From Synechococcus sp. A18-25c (lineage in GTDB: Bacteria; Cyanobacteriota; Cyanobacteriia; PCC-6307; Cyanobiaceae): a stretch of 64,000 nt of DNA. The stretch's first letter is position 1. Every line of letters begins with the position of its first letter. Positions 45,375 to 54,364 of this stretch are shown here, one piece after another. The notes below the pieces were generated by a model, which saw nothing but the letters and a program-made list of their open reading frames with translations, was not told where the DNA came from and did not search any database. The position numbers were made by a program, and so were the translations under genes. The DNA lies in NCBI RefSeq assembly GCF_014280035.1, contig NZ_CP047957.1, positions 1,984,001 to 2,048,000 of the forward strand, in the 5' to 3' direction.

Positions 45375-46827
45375 GAGCAAGCACGAACACAGCTCCACCG
45401 CCCTCCGCATCCTCCACACCCACACTGCCGCCCATCTGCTCGACCAGGGTCTTCACTACCGCCAGGCCGATGCCTGTGCCTGGGATGTCCGCTTTGTTGC
45501 GGCCACGCCGGAAGCGCTCAAACACCTGATCCCGCTCATCGCTGGGCACGCCAGGTCCATGATCGCGAACGCTCAGCAATACCACCGACTGCTGGCACCG
45601 ACAGCCGATCTCAACTGGTGACTCGGGAGGGCTGTATTTGCAGGCGTTTTCCATGAGATTCACCAGACACTGCACCACCCGGTCGCGATCGGCGAGAGCG
45701 TGGATCGTGTCGGGATCGAGGTTTTCCGGAAGACAAAGCTTGAAGCGATGTTCGCCGGATCCTTCGCAGAGGGCGATGGCCTGGTGCACGGCATCGCCGA
45801 TGCACAGCGGCTGCAAATCCATCTGCAGATGGCCCATCTCCGCGCGGGTCAGGGCCAGCAGGTCCGTCACTAGGCGCCCCAGCCGGCGACTTTCCTCTTC
45901 AACAATGGCGAGCTGGTGGCGCTGATCGTCGCTGAGATTGTCGGCTCGGCGCAAGAGACGTCGGCTGTAACCGGCAATCAAGGTGATGGGATTGCGCAAT
46001 TCATGGCTAACCGTGCTGGCGAATTGCTTCTGTCGATCGAACGATTCCGCCAGACGATCCAGCAGGTTGTTGAAGGCCATCGCCAAGGGCTGAAGCTCGT
46101 CCGGTTGCTGCTCAGGTTGGAAGCGCTGCTGCTGCAAAGAATTTGAACGCACCGATGCCAGCGATTCGCCGAAGCGCTTGAGCGGATCCAAGCCGCGCCG
46201 GATGCCGCCTCGGTTGATCAGGATCGACACCAACGAGGCCAACACCGCTGCCAGCAACAACAACCCGTTGAGTTGCCGTTGAAACGCGACCGCATCGCTC
46301 ACATCGCGGAGCAGATGAAACCGCCACGGCGTACCGCCCCAGTTGATCTCCTCGCTGCTGAGCATGTAGCTGCGATCGTCATACTCAAACAGCTGAGGAG
46401 CCATGCTCTGGACTGATCGCGACTCAGCCTGGAGCAACAACCCTGGGCTCGACGCCAACCGATCGTTGTGACTGGACTGCGGCATCACCAGGCTGGCAGG
46501 AAAGCCATCGGGATGCCCCCAAAGCACCAGGTCGAACGAGGAGAAATCGCTGAGGATCCTTCTAAGCGCTTGAGAATCCTGTTGATCCTCACTGCTGCGC
46601 AGCAGTCGTTCTGCCCTGCGCATGGTCTGCAGTTGGCGTTGATAGCGCTGCTCTCGGAACAGTTGCAGATTCACCGCCAGCAGCAGGCCATACCCCAACA
46701 ACAGCGCCATCACCCCGGTGCGCTCCAGTCGGCGTTGGATTGAGCGAGTCGAGGCGGTCGCCGCTGATCGGCGCCAAGGCATGAACCCAAAGGAGCAACG
46801 CTCCCTCAGTCCAGCGATCAAGCGCAT
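45328..46827 (-). CDS. Sensor histidine kinase, second of three
   Basis: A roughly 500-aa sensor. ATG 46827 is chosen because GGGGGAGGA lies just upstream, six bases away. There is a first span near residues 40-58 (MALLLGYGLLLAVNLQL), an extracytoplasmic region, a second span (LLLLAAVLASLVSILI), HAMP, then the phospho-acceptor His in ASTVSHELRNPITLIAGYSR near residue 275, the N box NLMENACKYSP, DHGPGVP, FERFRRG and GTGIGLAVVKTL. It is convergent with the small membrane gene, sharing 47 bases of 3' end. No response regulator is next to it; the nearest is at 49008. Confidence 0.93.
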   Translation of the reverse strand: MRLIAGLRERCSFGFMPWRRSAATASTRSIQRRLERTGVMALLLGYGLLLAVNLQLFREQRYQRQLQTMRRAERLLRSSEDQQDSQALRRILSDFSSFDLVLWGHPDGFPASLVMPQSSHNDRLASSPGLLLQAESRSVQSMAPQLFEYDDRSYMLSSEEINWGGTPWRFHLLRDVSDAVAFQRQLNGLLLLAAVLASLVSILINRGGIRRGLDPLKRFGESLASVRSNSLQQQRFQPEQQPDELQPLAMAFNNLLDRLAESFDRQKQFASTVSHELRNPITLIAGYSRRLLRRADNLSDDQRHQLAIVEEESRRLGRLVTDLLALTRAEMGHLQMDLQPLCIGDAVHQAIALCEGSGEHRFKLCLPENLDPDTIHALADRDRVVQCLVNLMENACKYSPPESPVEIGCRCQQSVVLLSVRDHGPGVPSDERDQVFERFRRGRNKADIPGTGIGLAVVKTLVEQMGGSVGVEDAEGGGAVFVLALKECAAPAAAASPAR

Positions 46828-46875
46828 GGTTGTCCTCCCCCATTCAGGGGATGCGCAGCCCCTATCCATTCCAGC

Positions 46876-47475
46876 TCAGGCCGCAAGGCGGCGACGCAAA
46901 ATGCGGCTTCCCCCAGACGCTGCCGGCAGCTCCTGTTGGATCTCCAATTCCAGAACGGGAAGAAACGGGTGCTGGTGCACCTGGAAACCAACGCCGGAGT
47001 CTTGGGGAAGTGCATCCAGCAGAACTCGGTTCTGGAAGGCTCCCTGAAGAGTAGGCACGCCCTCGAGGCTGTAACCAGGGCCGCAGCGCATCAGCACCTG
47101 ACCGCGCCAGATACGGTCGGGAGCCGGTCCAACGGCATAGACGATCACCCGATCGCCACGGGCCTGAGGATCGTGAGCTTGGGTGGCAATGGCGAGCACG
47201 GGCCGTCGTCCTGCCATGGGGCAGGGCCACCGCATCGAAAGCGGCGGATCCACCATCCAGCCGTGGGCCAAGGCCAGTTCCGCGCGGATCAGCTCGAGGC
47301 TGCGTTGCTGCCGGCTCGTTTCACGCAAGCTTTGCGCCATGGCCTGCCCCAAGCGCAGGTCTGCACCAATGAGCCGGAGCAGCAGGGCAAACAACAGGCT
47401 GCCGAGGCTGAGGGCCAACATCAGCTCCAGCAGGGTGAATCCCATGGTCTTGATCGGCCGCACACGCCATCGCAT
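46876..47475 (-). CDS. Minor pseudopilin, GspJ/PilW-like
   Basis: A 199-aa prepilin. The N-terminus MRWRVRPIKTMG precedes the cleavage site, followed by FTLLELMLALSLGSLLFALLLRL with Glu at position 5 of the mature form, the type IV pilin N-methylation motif. The rest is a soluble domain with two Cys-poor regions typical of J-type minor pseudopilins. It is the last of four minus-strand pilus genes with 4-base spacing to the preceding one. A role in pilus priming or DNA uptake (with ComEC) is inferred. Confidence 0.8.
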   Translation of the reverse strand: MRWRVRPIKTMGFTLLELMLALSLGSLLFALLLRLIGADLRLGQAMAQSLRETSRQQRSLELIRAELALAHGWMVDPPLSMRWPCPMAGRRPVLAIATQAHDPQARGDRVIVYAVGPAPDRIWRGQVLMRCGPGYSLEGVPTLQGAFQNRVLLDALPQDSGVGFQVHQHPFLPVLELEIQQELPAASGGSRILRRRLAA

Positions 47476-47479
47476 CGGC

Positions 47480-48019
47480 TCAAGCCTCCTGCGGATCGGG
47501 CAGGCAACGCCGACTGCTGAGACGTTGCCCTTGCACTGGCGGGCCTCCTTGGTAGTGGCCGAGCCTGCTCACCCCCAGGGGAAGACTCACCACCAAACAA
47601 CGGGTGTGATCCAGGCGCCCGTGGCTCAACACCGTGGTGCCGCCATCCAGCAGCAGCCCGTTGGCCGTCACGCGCACAACGGCCGGCAAGTTGGTGTGCA
47701 ACAGGATCGGTCCCTGGTGGAGGGCCTCCTGCAACGCCACAGACACTCCAGGACAGGACGGCAATCCACCCGGAAGCGCCTCCTGCTCTGGGGCACTCCA
47801 AGCATCACGCTTCAATGCAATGCCGCAGGCCATCTGCTCCCGTCGCGCCACTGAGCGGGCCCGCTCCAAACCAAGCAACAGACGACGGGCGGCGGCATCG
47901 AGCTGCAACCGATCACGGTCGCTTCCGCTGGTGACCAAGGGAAGCGACGCCGTCACTCCCAGCAAAGCCACCACGCAGAGCAGCTCAATCAACGTGAATC
48001 CGGTCTGAGAACGGGTCAT
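47480..48019 (-). CDS. Minor pseudopilin, GspH/FimT-like
   Basis: Prepilin of about 180 aa. ATG 48019 overlaps the stop of the upstream gene (ATGA), so this start is preferred over ATG 48028. The leader MTRSQTG is followed by FTLIELLCVVALLGVTASLP, with Glu at mature position 5. The C-terminal half contains Cys pairs (CGIALK, LPSCPGVS) that may form a disulfide loop. FimT-type proteins bind DNA and help transformation in some bacteria; that is family knowledge, not proven here. Confidence 0.85.
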   Translation of the reverse strand: MTRSQTGFTLIELLCVVALLGVTASLPLVTSGSDRDRLQLDAAARRLLLGLERARSVARREQMACGIALKRDAWSAPEQEALPGGLPSCPGVSVALQEALHQGPILLHTNLPAVVRVTANGLLLDGGTTVLSHGRLDHTRCLVVSLPLGVSRLGHYQGGPPVQGQRLSSRRCLPDPQEA

Positions 48020-48429
48020 GACCGGCACAGTCCAAAAGCAGCAGGGCTGAGCAGCTGACGGCGCCGGATCAGCACGGAACCGTCGTCATCCACCAGCGCG
48101 AGCTCCTGCCAGAGGCCGCGCAGCTGGGAATCCTGCGTCCATTGGCGTGTGATCCCCTCGGGCAAGGGCAACGCGGCATCGGCTGCGGCAGCAACGGCGA
48201 GCGCATCCCAGTGGCAGGGCGCCACTGCCGTCATGAGCTGCACGTTGTTTGCCGCGTGTTGGGCGAGCCAGCGGTGACTGGCGAGACGCAGCATCTCCAG
48301 ATCAGCCGCCTTGCGCTCCATCGATGCGGTGTCGTGCACCAACGCCGCCGCTTGGTTCCATACACCGAGTGCAGCTGTGCTGCTGATGCCAACCAGCACG
48401 GACGACACCATCACTTCCACCAAGCTCAT
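48016..48429 (-). CDS. Minor pseudopilin, PilV/GspI-like, without leader Gly
   Basis: A 137-aa protein whose first residues MSLVEVMVSSVLVGISSTAALG match the mature N-terminus of a type IV pilin (Glu at position 5) but begin directly at Met, with no leader and no Gly before it. The start is strongly indicated because ATG 48429 overlaps the upstream stop (ATGA). The C-terminal region carries two Cys. If correct, it is either not processed by prepilin peptidase or starts further upstream in another way. Middle gene of the minus-strand pilus operon. Confidence 0.75.
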   Translation of the reverse strand: MSLVEVMVSSVLVGISSTAALGVWNQAAALVHDTASMERKAADLEMLRLASHRWLAQHAANNVQLMTAVAPCHWDALAVAAAADAALPLPEGITRQWTQDSQLRGLWQELALVDDDGSVLIRRRQLLSPAAFGLCRS

Positions 48430-48935
48430 GACGCCCCCCTGGCTTGCCCACGGCCCAGCAGCTGGGGTTGCGACACAGCCATCACTGCAGGGCCGGCTGG
48501 GTCCAACTGCAGTTGAAACCGGGCAGCGCGACCATCGACCAGGCGCAGATCCAGCTGACCGCGGTCATGGTCCGCACGCCAGGCCACCAACTGCCAGCGC
48601 TGATCGTTCACCCGTCCGTGACGCAAACGATCGGGGTCGGCATGCATGCAATCACCGCTGGGCTGATGCCATTGGTCGGAGGATTGCAACAGCAGGCAGG
48701 CCTGCCAACCACGGGCGCCTGCGACAAAGGCCTGGGCCGCGGACTGGAGCTGATCGAGCGCCTGCAGCCTGCGCAGGCTGGCCTGATGGCGCCAATGGCC
48801 TTGCAGGGAGAGCGTGTGAATCGAGGCACTCCCGAGCAGCAACACCGCAGATGCCGTCATTGCCAGTGGCATCACGAAGCCACTGCGTCGTTGCAACGCC
48901 AACCGCTCTCTTAATCGAGGAATCACCAACGACAC
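48426..48935 (-). CDS. Minor pseudopilin or PilX-like membrane protein
   Basis: About 169 aa from GTG 48935. The N-terminal LQRRSGFVMPLAMTASAVLLLGSASIHTLSL looks like a prepilin segment (cleavage after SG), but lacks the usual Glu at position 5 (Leu instead), as in PilX-like or K-type pseudopilins. The open frame continues upstream to 49268, but that part is the antisense of the regulator gene at 49008 and is rejected. First gene of the minus-strand pilus operon, overlapped by the next gene. Confidence 0.65.
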   Translation of the reverse strand: MSLVIPRLRERLALQRRSGFVMPLAMTASAVLLLGSASIHTLSLQGHWRHQASLRRLQALDQLQSAAQAFVAGARGWQACLLLQSSDQWHQPSGDCMHADPDRLRHGRVNDQRWQLVAWRADHDRGQLDLRLVDGRAARFQLQLDPAGPAVMAVSQPQLLGRGQARGAS

Positions 48936-49007
48936 AACCCGAAAACACGACTGGCGGAAGCATTCCCCGCCAACCGCCCATAAGGTGAAAACACCCACGC
49001 GCACGCC

Positions 49008-49715
49008 ATGGCTGATGCTGCCGCGAGCCGGCTGCTGATCGTCGATGACGATCCCGAATTGCTGCAGCTGCTGCGCGACGAGCTCAGCGAGAGCGGTTGG
49101 GACTGCCAAGTCGCCAACTGCGGCGGTGATGCGCTGTTGCTGCTCCGTCAGGAGCGCTTCGATCTGGTGGTGCTGGACTGGACCCTGCCCGATTTCGATG
49201 GCATCGAGATCTGCCGACGCCTGCGCAGCAGCGGCGACACCATCCCCGTGCTGATGCTCACGGCCCACGACGATGTGGATGAGCGGGTGCAGGCTTTGGA
49301 CCTGGGGGTCGACGACTACCTCACCAAACCGTTCGAGCTGAAGGAATTGCAGGCCCGCGTGCGTGCCCAGCTGCGGCGCAGCAACTACAGCACCAGCGAA
49401 CCAGCACTAAAGAGCCTCAGCCTGGGGGACCTGCGCATCGATCTGCTCTCACGGGAGGTGCGCCGAGGTGAGAAGCAGCTGAAGCTGTCGCAGCGGGAAT
49501 TCGATCTGCTGGCCTATCTCGTGCAACACCACGATCAGGTGCAACCCCGGCAGACCATCCTGGACAACGTGTGGGGAGCACCGTTCGTGGGCGATCCCAA
49601 CACCTTGGATGTCTACATGGGCTATCTGCGCCGGAAGGTGGAAAGTTCTGGCCAGCCAACGCTGCTGCATACCATTCGCGGCGTCGGCTTCATGGCTCGG
49701 GTGGAGCCAACCTGA
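49008..49715 (+). CDS. OmpR-family response regulator
   Basis: A 235-aa regulator. The receiver domain shows the acidic pocket IVDDDPELL, the phospho-acceptor Asp in VVLDWTLPDFDG near residue 60, LMLTAHDD and the conserved Lys in DYLTKPFEL. The C-terminal winged helix (residues about 135-232) ends with VYMGYLRRKVE and TIRGVGF as in OmpR/PhoB proteins. It converges on a histidine kinase gene with a 26-base overlap and diverges from the minus-strand pilus genes, which it may control. Confidence 0.94.
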   Translation: MADAAASRLLIVDDDPELLQLLRDELSESGWDCQVANCGGDALLLLRQERFDLVVLDWTLPDFDGIEICRRLRSSGDTIPVLMLTAHDDVDERVQALDLGVDDYLTKPFELKELQARVRAQLRRSNYSTSEPALKSLSLGDLRIDLLSREVRRGEKQLKLSQREFDLLAYLVQHHDQVQPRQTILDNVWGAPFVGDPNTLDVYMGYLRRKVESSGQPTLLHTIRGVGFMARVEPT

Positions 49716-50976
49716 AGCGCAGCTGCAGATCAGCGCCGCCGCCGGGTGCCTCGGCGATCACCAAAGCACCATCCATGGCCCTCATCCATGCCTCCACCAG
49801 AGCCAGGCCAATGCCCGTGCCACGGGTTCCCGCTGCAGTGCTGCCGCGCCTGAACCGCTGCAGCACCAACGCCCGCTCGGTTTCAGGAATACCGGGCCCT
49901 TGGTCGAGCACATGCATCACGAGCTGATCGCCGTCGTGTTGCGCCTGCAGCTGAATCGCTCCGGAGGCGTAGGCCTGTGCATTACCCACCAACTCCTGCA
50001 GGCATTGCTGCAGACGATCGGCATCCGCCCACAACGCAGGCAATGGTGCCGCCGCAGGTTGGGGCAGTTGGAGACGTCCAGCCGACGATGTCGACAACGT
50101 TTCGTAAATCTGGAGCAGCTGCGCTTCTGGATCCAGAGCACAGACATGCAACTGAACACGCCCGGCATCAATCAAGGCCAGATCCCGCAACACCCGCAGC
50201 AAGCGAGTCATGCGCAGGGCTTCCGCGCTGACCCGGTCGGCAGAGCGCTGGGCAGACTCCGGCAAGGACTGACGCTGCAGGCGCTGGGCATGGCCCGAAA
50301 TCACCGTGATCGGGGTGCGCAGCTCATGGGCGACACCATCCACAAATGCACGCTCCCGCTTCCAGGCAGCGGCCAACCGTTGCTGCAGGTTGTTGAACGC
50401 AATGGCCATCGAGCGCAATTCCTCAGGCTGAGCTGCAGGATCCAGCAGGTGTTCACCGAGGTTGTCGGCCTCCAGGCGCTGCAGCTGCTGATCCAACTGA
50501 TCGAGGGGAACCACCAGGCCACGACGCAGCACGGGGCGCAACAACAACGACGTGAACAGAATCGATACGCCCGCTGCCGCCACGAGCAGCAGTTGAGTTC
50601 TGCGCTCCTGTTCAAGAGACCCAGATACGTTCTGACGCAGCTCCAGCCAGCGCTGTTCACCACTGGGCAACTGCACCGCCCGCCGGCTCACCAGCCATTG
50701 CTCTCCAGAGGAAGCAGGCTGAATGCGGGGCGGCTTGTCTACTCCCTGGGCAAGCAGCGACACCTCCAGACCAATCCCTTTCCACGCCTCGGGGACCGGT
50801 TGGCCAGCAGAAACCTGTTCAACGAGGGCCTGAATCAAATCGCGATGCTGCAGACGGCGTTGCAGATCCGAGAGCGCACCGTTGAGGCCCAGCAACAGGG
50901 TGTAGCCAGCAATCACCGTGAGCACGGCCGTGGACTGAAGCCACCCTCTTAATGACCGCAGCGGCTGGTGAGTCAA
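49690..50976 (-). CDS. Sensor histidine kinase, third of three
   Basis: A 428-aa kinase with a first span near residues 12-30, a periplasmic portion to about 150, a second span (LLLVAAAGVSILFTSLLLRP), HAMP, the phospho-acceptor His in FVDGVAHELRTPITVISGHAQ near residue 232, a weak N box (LVGNAQAYASG), DQGPGIP and GTGIGLALVEAWM. It overlaps the 3' end of the regulator gene by 26 bases in convergent layout, which makes them likely partners. The region reading to the right is the main pilin locus. Confidence 0.92.
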   Translation of the reverse strand: MTHQPLRSLRGWLQSTAVLTVIAGYTLLLGLNGALSDLQRRLQHRDLIQALVEQVSAGQPVPEAWKGIGLEVSLLAQGVDKPPRIQPASSGEQWLVSRRAVQLPSGEQRWLELRQNVSGSLEQERRTQLLLVAAAGVSILFTSLLLRPVLRRGLVVPLDQLDQQLQRLEADNLGEHLLDPAAQPEELRSMAIAFNNLQQRLAAAWKRERAFVDGVAHELRTPITVISGHAQRLQRQSLPESAQRSADRVSAEALRMTRLLRVLRDLALIDAGRVQLHVCALDPEAQLLQIYETLSTSSAGRLQLPQPAAAPLPALWADADRLQQCLQELVGNAQAYASGAIQLQAQHDGDQLVMHVLDQGPGIPETERALVLQRFRRGSTAAGTRGTGIGLALVEAWMRAMDGALVIAEAPGGGADLQLRFRLAPPEP

Positions 50977-51110
50977 CGGCTGAGAAGAACCCTAAGAACC
51001 TTCTTAGGAAGCTTTAGCCGTTCATTCCTGTACGGACCATGAGAAAGGGAGATGGTGAATCTGTGAGCACCACAGGTGCCAAAACCATTCATCCAATCCA
51101 CAGACCAGCC

Positions 51111-51584
51111 ATGACCACTCTCAACAGCCGGCTCAAGCTGGCCATGCTCAACCGCAAAAAAGGACGCAATCTGCTCGAAAAAGGCTTCACCCTCGTGGAG
51201 CTGATGATCGTGATTGTGATTGTTGGCATTCTGTCTGGAGTTGCACTACCGAATTTCCTAAATCAAGCGAATAAAGCCAAAGCCACAGAATGCACATCCC
51301 AGATTGGATCTGTTCTATCAACCTATGGTGCGGATGCTGTGGGAGACAAAGCTGAAGCGAAGACAAGTGCTGACGCAGTCGTCACCGCATTTGTAGCAAG
51401 TTCTGACTATTGCAACATCAGCACACCAACAGTAGCCGCCAATGGAGTGTTCAGCATTTCAGCACTAGGAAAAGGAGATCTCGACGGCGAATATTTCGCC
51501 GAAGCCTGCGTTAACCCAGCCACCGGAGAAAGACAAGTCATCACATCAACAGAAGCAGCTCCTACCGCCCCAACCTGCGTGTAA
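51111..51584 (+). CDS. pilA: Type IV pilin (major pilin-like, PilA)
   Basis: Prepilin with a long leader (MTTLNSRLKLAMLNRKKGRNLLEKG) and mature start FTLVELMIVIVIVGILSGVALPNFL, with Glu at position 5 and Pro near 22, the classical major pilin N-terminus. The C-terminal domain has four Cys (ATECTS, DYCNIS, EACVNP, PTCV) that may form two disulfides. ATG 51111 is preferred to the upstream in-frame start near 51039 because it gives a normal leader. A strong terminator follows directly, so pilA can be expressed alone at high level, as expected for a structural pilin. Confidence 0.9.
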   Translation: MTTLNSRLKLAMLNRKKGRNLLEKGFTLVELMIVIVIVGILSGVALPNFLNQANKAKATECTSQIGSVLSTYGADAVGDKAEAKTSADAVVTAFVASSDYCNISTPTVAANGVFSISALGKGDLDGEYFAEACVNPATGERQVITSTEAAPTAPTCV

Positions 51585-51602
51585 TCAAAAGCTTAAATCA
51601 AC

Positions 51603-51630
51603 AAAAGCGGCCCTTCGGGGCCGCTTTTTT
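51603..51630 (+). terminator. Rho-independent terminator after pilA
   Basis: A perfect 7-bp GC stem (GCGGCCC with GGGCCGC) closed by a TTCG tetraloop, followed by six T. It lies 19 bases after the pilA stop and separates the pilin from the minor pilin operon. Confidence 0.97.
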
Positions 51631-51751
51631 GTCAAGATGACATCATCAACAGACTCGCCTAAGAAATTTCTAGAGATAGTCACACCTAACACTCAGACAA
51701 ACGGGTCAAAGACAAGCAAGAATGAATAAAGATCAGTAGTGAAAGAACGTC

Positions 51752-52264
51752 ATGCCAAAGAAAACTACGGGAGGATTTACACTCACAGAACTACTCACTG
51801 CGGTCAGCATCCTAGGAATCTTAACATCAATTAGTTTGCCAATATTTAGCAACCAAGTCACTAAAACCAGGCAAGGCGAAGCAGAAGCAATGCTAATCCA
51901 GCTCCAAATCAGCACGATGGCCTACATCGATGAATTCATGATCCCGCCGACTCACTGGGGAGACCTGAGCCGGATCTCGACAATCCTGACCGAAAGCGGT
52001 CCAATTGAAGCAAGCACAAGAGATGCAAAAGCCGGAGGTGCACTTTCAGAAGAAATCACCATACCCAGCGGCAAATACAAGATCAAAGCGACAACCGGAA
52101 GCAACTTTGTGTTTGAAGCCATCTCACAGCAGGAATCCCACAAAGACGAGAACTTGTTCAATGTGATTGGCTGCATCAACACAGAAAATGGTGCAGCAGA
52201 TATGATCCGAGGAAACGAAACAACTGCAGATCAAAGCTTGTTGACATGCAATGCAAGTACCTAA
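51752..52264 (+). CDS. Minor pilin/pseudopilin
   Basis: A 170-aa prepilin with short leader MPKKTTGG and mature start FTLTELLTAVSILGILTSISLP (Glu at position 5). The soluble part contains two Cys near the end (IGCINTENG, LLTCNAST). It reads in series with five more pilus genes; the next gene start lies 14 bases inside its 3' end. It may be a tip-complex subunit. Confidence 0.85.
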   Translation: MPKKTTGGFTLTELLTAVSILGILTSISLPIFSNQVTKTRQGEAEAMLIQLQISTMAYIDEFMIPPTHWGDLSRISTILTESGPIEASTRDAKAGGALSEEITIPSGKYKIKATTGSNFVFEAISQQESHKDENLFNVIGCINTENGAADMIRGNETTADQSLLTCNAST

Positions 52265-54236
52265 AACCATGAACCATTTAATCAAAAATGGAAGAGTCCA
52301 ATCAGCGCCAAAACAAGAGCGGGGCGTCGCCCTGCTGCTCTCATTGATGATGGGCACTTTGCTGATTGCTGGAACAAGCGCATTGGTGCTGCGTCAAATC
52401 ATGGCCAGAAAACTGGGAGCATCGGAGAGCTACCAACAGCTCGCCGAAAATGCTGCCATGACTGGGTTGAACCGGATCATGGGTGAACTCAACAATCCCA
52501 ACGGCAACGAATACCTCGGATACCTGTATGCACTCCAACATCACAATGGTGCCGATCCTTCAAATCCAGACGATGATCAATGGGGTTGGATGAACCCGGG
52601 CAGCGATGCATTCCCGATTTCAGGAGTCTGCACCGAAACGCTAGATGCTGAAGCACAACCACAGAGAATCACCATTGACCCAGACACTCAACAGACGGCA
52701 TCACCGGAAGTTTCCATCCAACAACCACAACAAATCACAAGCCTACGAGAACAAGACTTGGGCAACATCCAAACCTATTACCGCTTGCGCTCTTACAAAG
52801 TGGAGCTATCGAACAACACGAATGTGAACGGCGCAGCAGGTGAATTACAGATTGAAGGAATTGTCAAGCGTTCTGGATCTGACAATACATCTCAGGATGT
52901 TGCCAAGTCTCTCTTGCTCAGAACAATCTATGTTCGTTCAGCAGTGGCTGGCGACCAAGACTGGTCAGTGATTGCTGCGAAACATATGTCACTGGGAAAC
53001 ACTGAAATCAACGGTCCAGGACTGGTCACACTCAATCTTGACGAGAACAACCTGAGTACTTTTCAAAACAATGGAGGCTGCGACAGAAGGCTAGAGACTA
53101 TCAATGCCGCATCCGGCGCTCTCACCATCGATCAAGTATGGCCGAAAAAGAACAACGAGCTGCCCAGCGGAAATACACTCTTTCGAATCAACAGAGAAGA
53201 GTTTTCAAATCTACAATCAGTCGATACAATTCCAACTGAGACCAACAATATCAGAATCTGGGCATTCGATGATTCACCAGACATCAGCCAGAATTTCAGC
53301 ATTGTAAATGAAGACGACGAGGATAATCCAATGATGGGCTCCATCAACGCATCAGCTCTCCCATGCGGAGATGTGGTTTGTACACGGCCGCATGTGATGC
53401 CACAAGAATTCAAGAATTATCAATACAGGCCAGAACAACAACTCAACCAATACATCAACAATCAAAATCAAAGCGGCCTACAACCAAGCCAAACCAACTT
53501 TGACACCTCTGTACAATCAGTTGGCTCACCATACTCCAAACCGACTGGGATCAACACTTCAGGCGACACTCTTCTCCTCACAGAGAATGACTTGTGCACC
53601 AATAGTAGCCAGGAGAAGGAATGCCACGTTTATATCGAACGACTCAATCTCAGCACCAAGAGAGTGCGCTTTGAGGCCAAAAGTAGACCAATCATCCTGC
53701 ATCTAGAGCCACCTGAAGCCTGCGACCAGGATCAAAGTCGATGCTGGTCGAGCCTGGCCACCTATCAAATCAAAGTCACTGGAACCAGCGAGCTCTGCGC
53801 CTACACAGCAAGTTCTTCACAGTGCGCAGAAGAGCAACCCGATCAATTCGTCATCACAGCAGACACTTCTCGGCAAACAAGCACAACCTGTCCAAGCACG
53901 CTTGCCCCAAATTCTGCCTATCCCTATTCCAATTACAACACTGTCGTGGCGTTTGAGGGAAAGAGTTTGCCTGCAGCATTAATCAAACTCTCACAAGGAG
54001 CAATTTACGCAATTGATAGCAGAAGCGAGAATGAATCAAGCTTCAATGGCTTGTTGTGGGCCAATACAGTCTGTGCTAACAATCTCAACCTCACAACTGA
54101 TAATAATGGAACGTCATTCGTCAACCAAGCGAATGAAACATGGGGATGGCTGCAAAACAAAGGATTTTCGGGTTACGGCCGAGAAGTTTATCGAGGAATT
54201 CGCGGGAGCAAGTTGGACACCTTCATTCGCTGGTGA
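52251..54236 (+). CDS. Large PilX-like pseudopilin, 661 aa
   Basis: A long pilus-locus protein. The prepilin-like N-terminus ERG then VALLLSLMMGTLLIAGTSALVLRQIM lacks Glu at position 5, as in PilX/K-type subunits. The remaining 600 residues are a large, acidic, Asn/Gln-rich extracellular region with scattered Cys (GVCTETLDA, GGCDRRLE, CGDVVCTRP, CTNSSQEKEC, CDQDQSRC) and no recognised domain. The start may be ATG 52251 (overlapping the previous gene) or ATG 52269. Such a bulky subunit is expected at a pilus tip, not in the shaft. Confidence 0.7.
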   Translation: MQVPKTMNHLIKNGRVQSAPKQERGVALLLSLMMGTLLIAGTSALVLRQIMARKLGASESYQQLAENAAMTGLNRIMGELNNPNGNEYLGYLYALQHHNGADPSNPDDDQWGWMNPGSDAFPISGVCTETLDAEAQPQRITIDPDTQQTASPEVSIQQPQQITSLREQDLGNIQTYYRLRSYKVELSNNTNVNGAAGELQIEGIVKRSGSDNTSQDVAKSLLLRTIYVRSAVAGDQDWSVIAAKHMSLGNTEINGPGLVTLNLDENNLSTFQNNGGCDRRLETINAASGALTIDQVWPKKNNELPSGNTLFRINREEFSNLQSVDTIPTETNNIRIWAFDDSPDISQNFSIVNEDDEDNPMMGSINASALPCGDVVCTRPHVMPQEFKNYQYRPEQQLNQYINNQNQSGLQPSQTNFDTSVQSVGSPYSKPTGINTSGDTLLLTENDLCTNSSQEKECHVYIERLNLSTKRVRFEAKSRPIILHLEPPEACDQDQSRCWSSLATYQIKVTGTSELCAYTASSSQCAEEQPDQFVITADTSRQTSTTCPSTLAPNSAYPYSNYNTVVAFEGKSLPAALIKLSQGAIYAIDSRSENESSFNGLLWANTVCANNLNLTTDNNGTSFVNQANETWGWLQNKGFSGYGREVYRGIRGSKLDTFIRW

Positions 54237-54364
54237 TCACGATTCATTCATTTAGACCATTAACAGGGATTACTCAGACAATACCAATTCACATGATCGA
54301 TAAATCGCATACAGTTAAATGAAGCACCTCAATCATTCCAATGATCTCTCAGCGATAGGTGAAT

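Noticed and set aside
48936-49268. N-terminal extension of the PilX-like gene
   Set aside because: It would be coded entirely opposite the response regulator and its intergenic region; the prepilin-like segment starts after GTG 48935.
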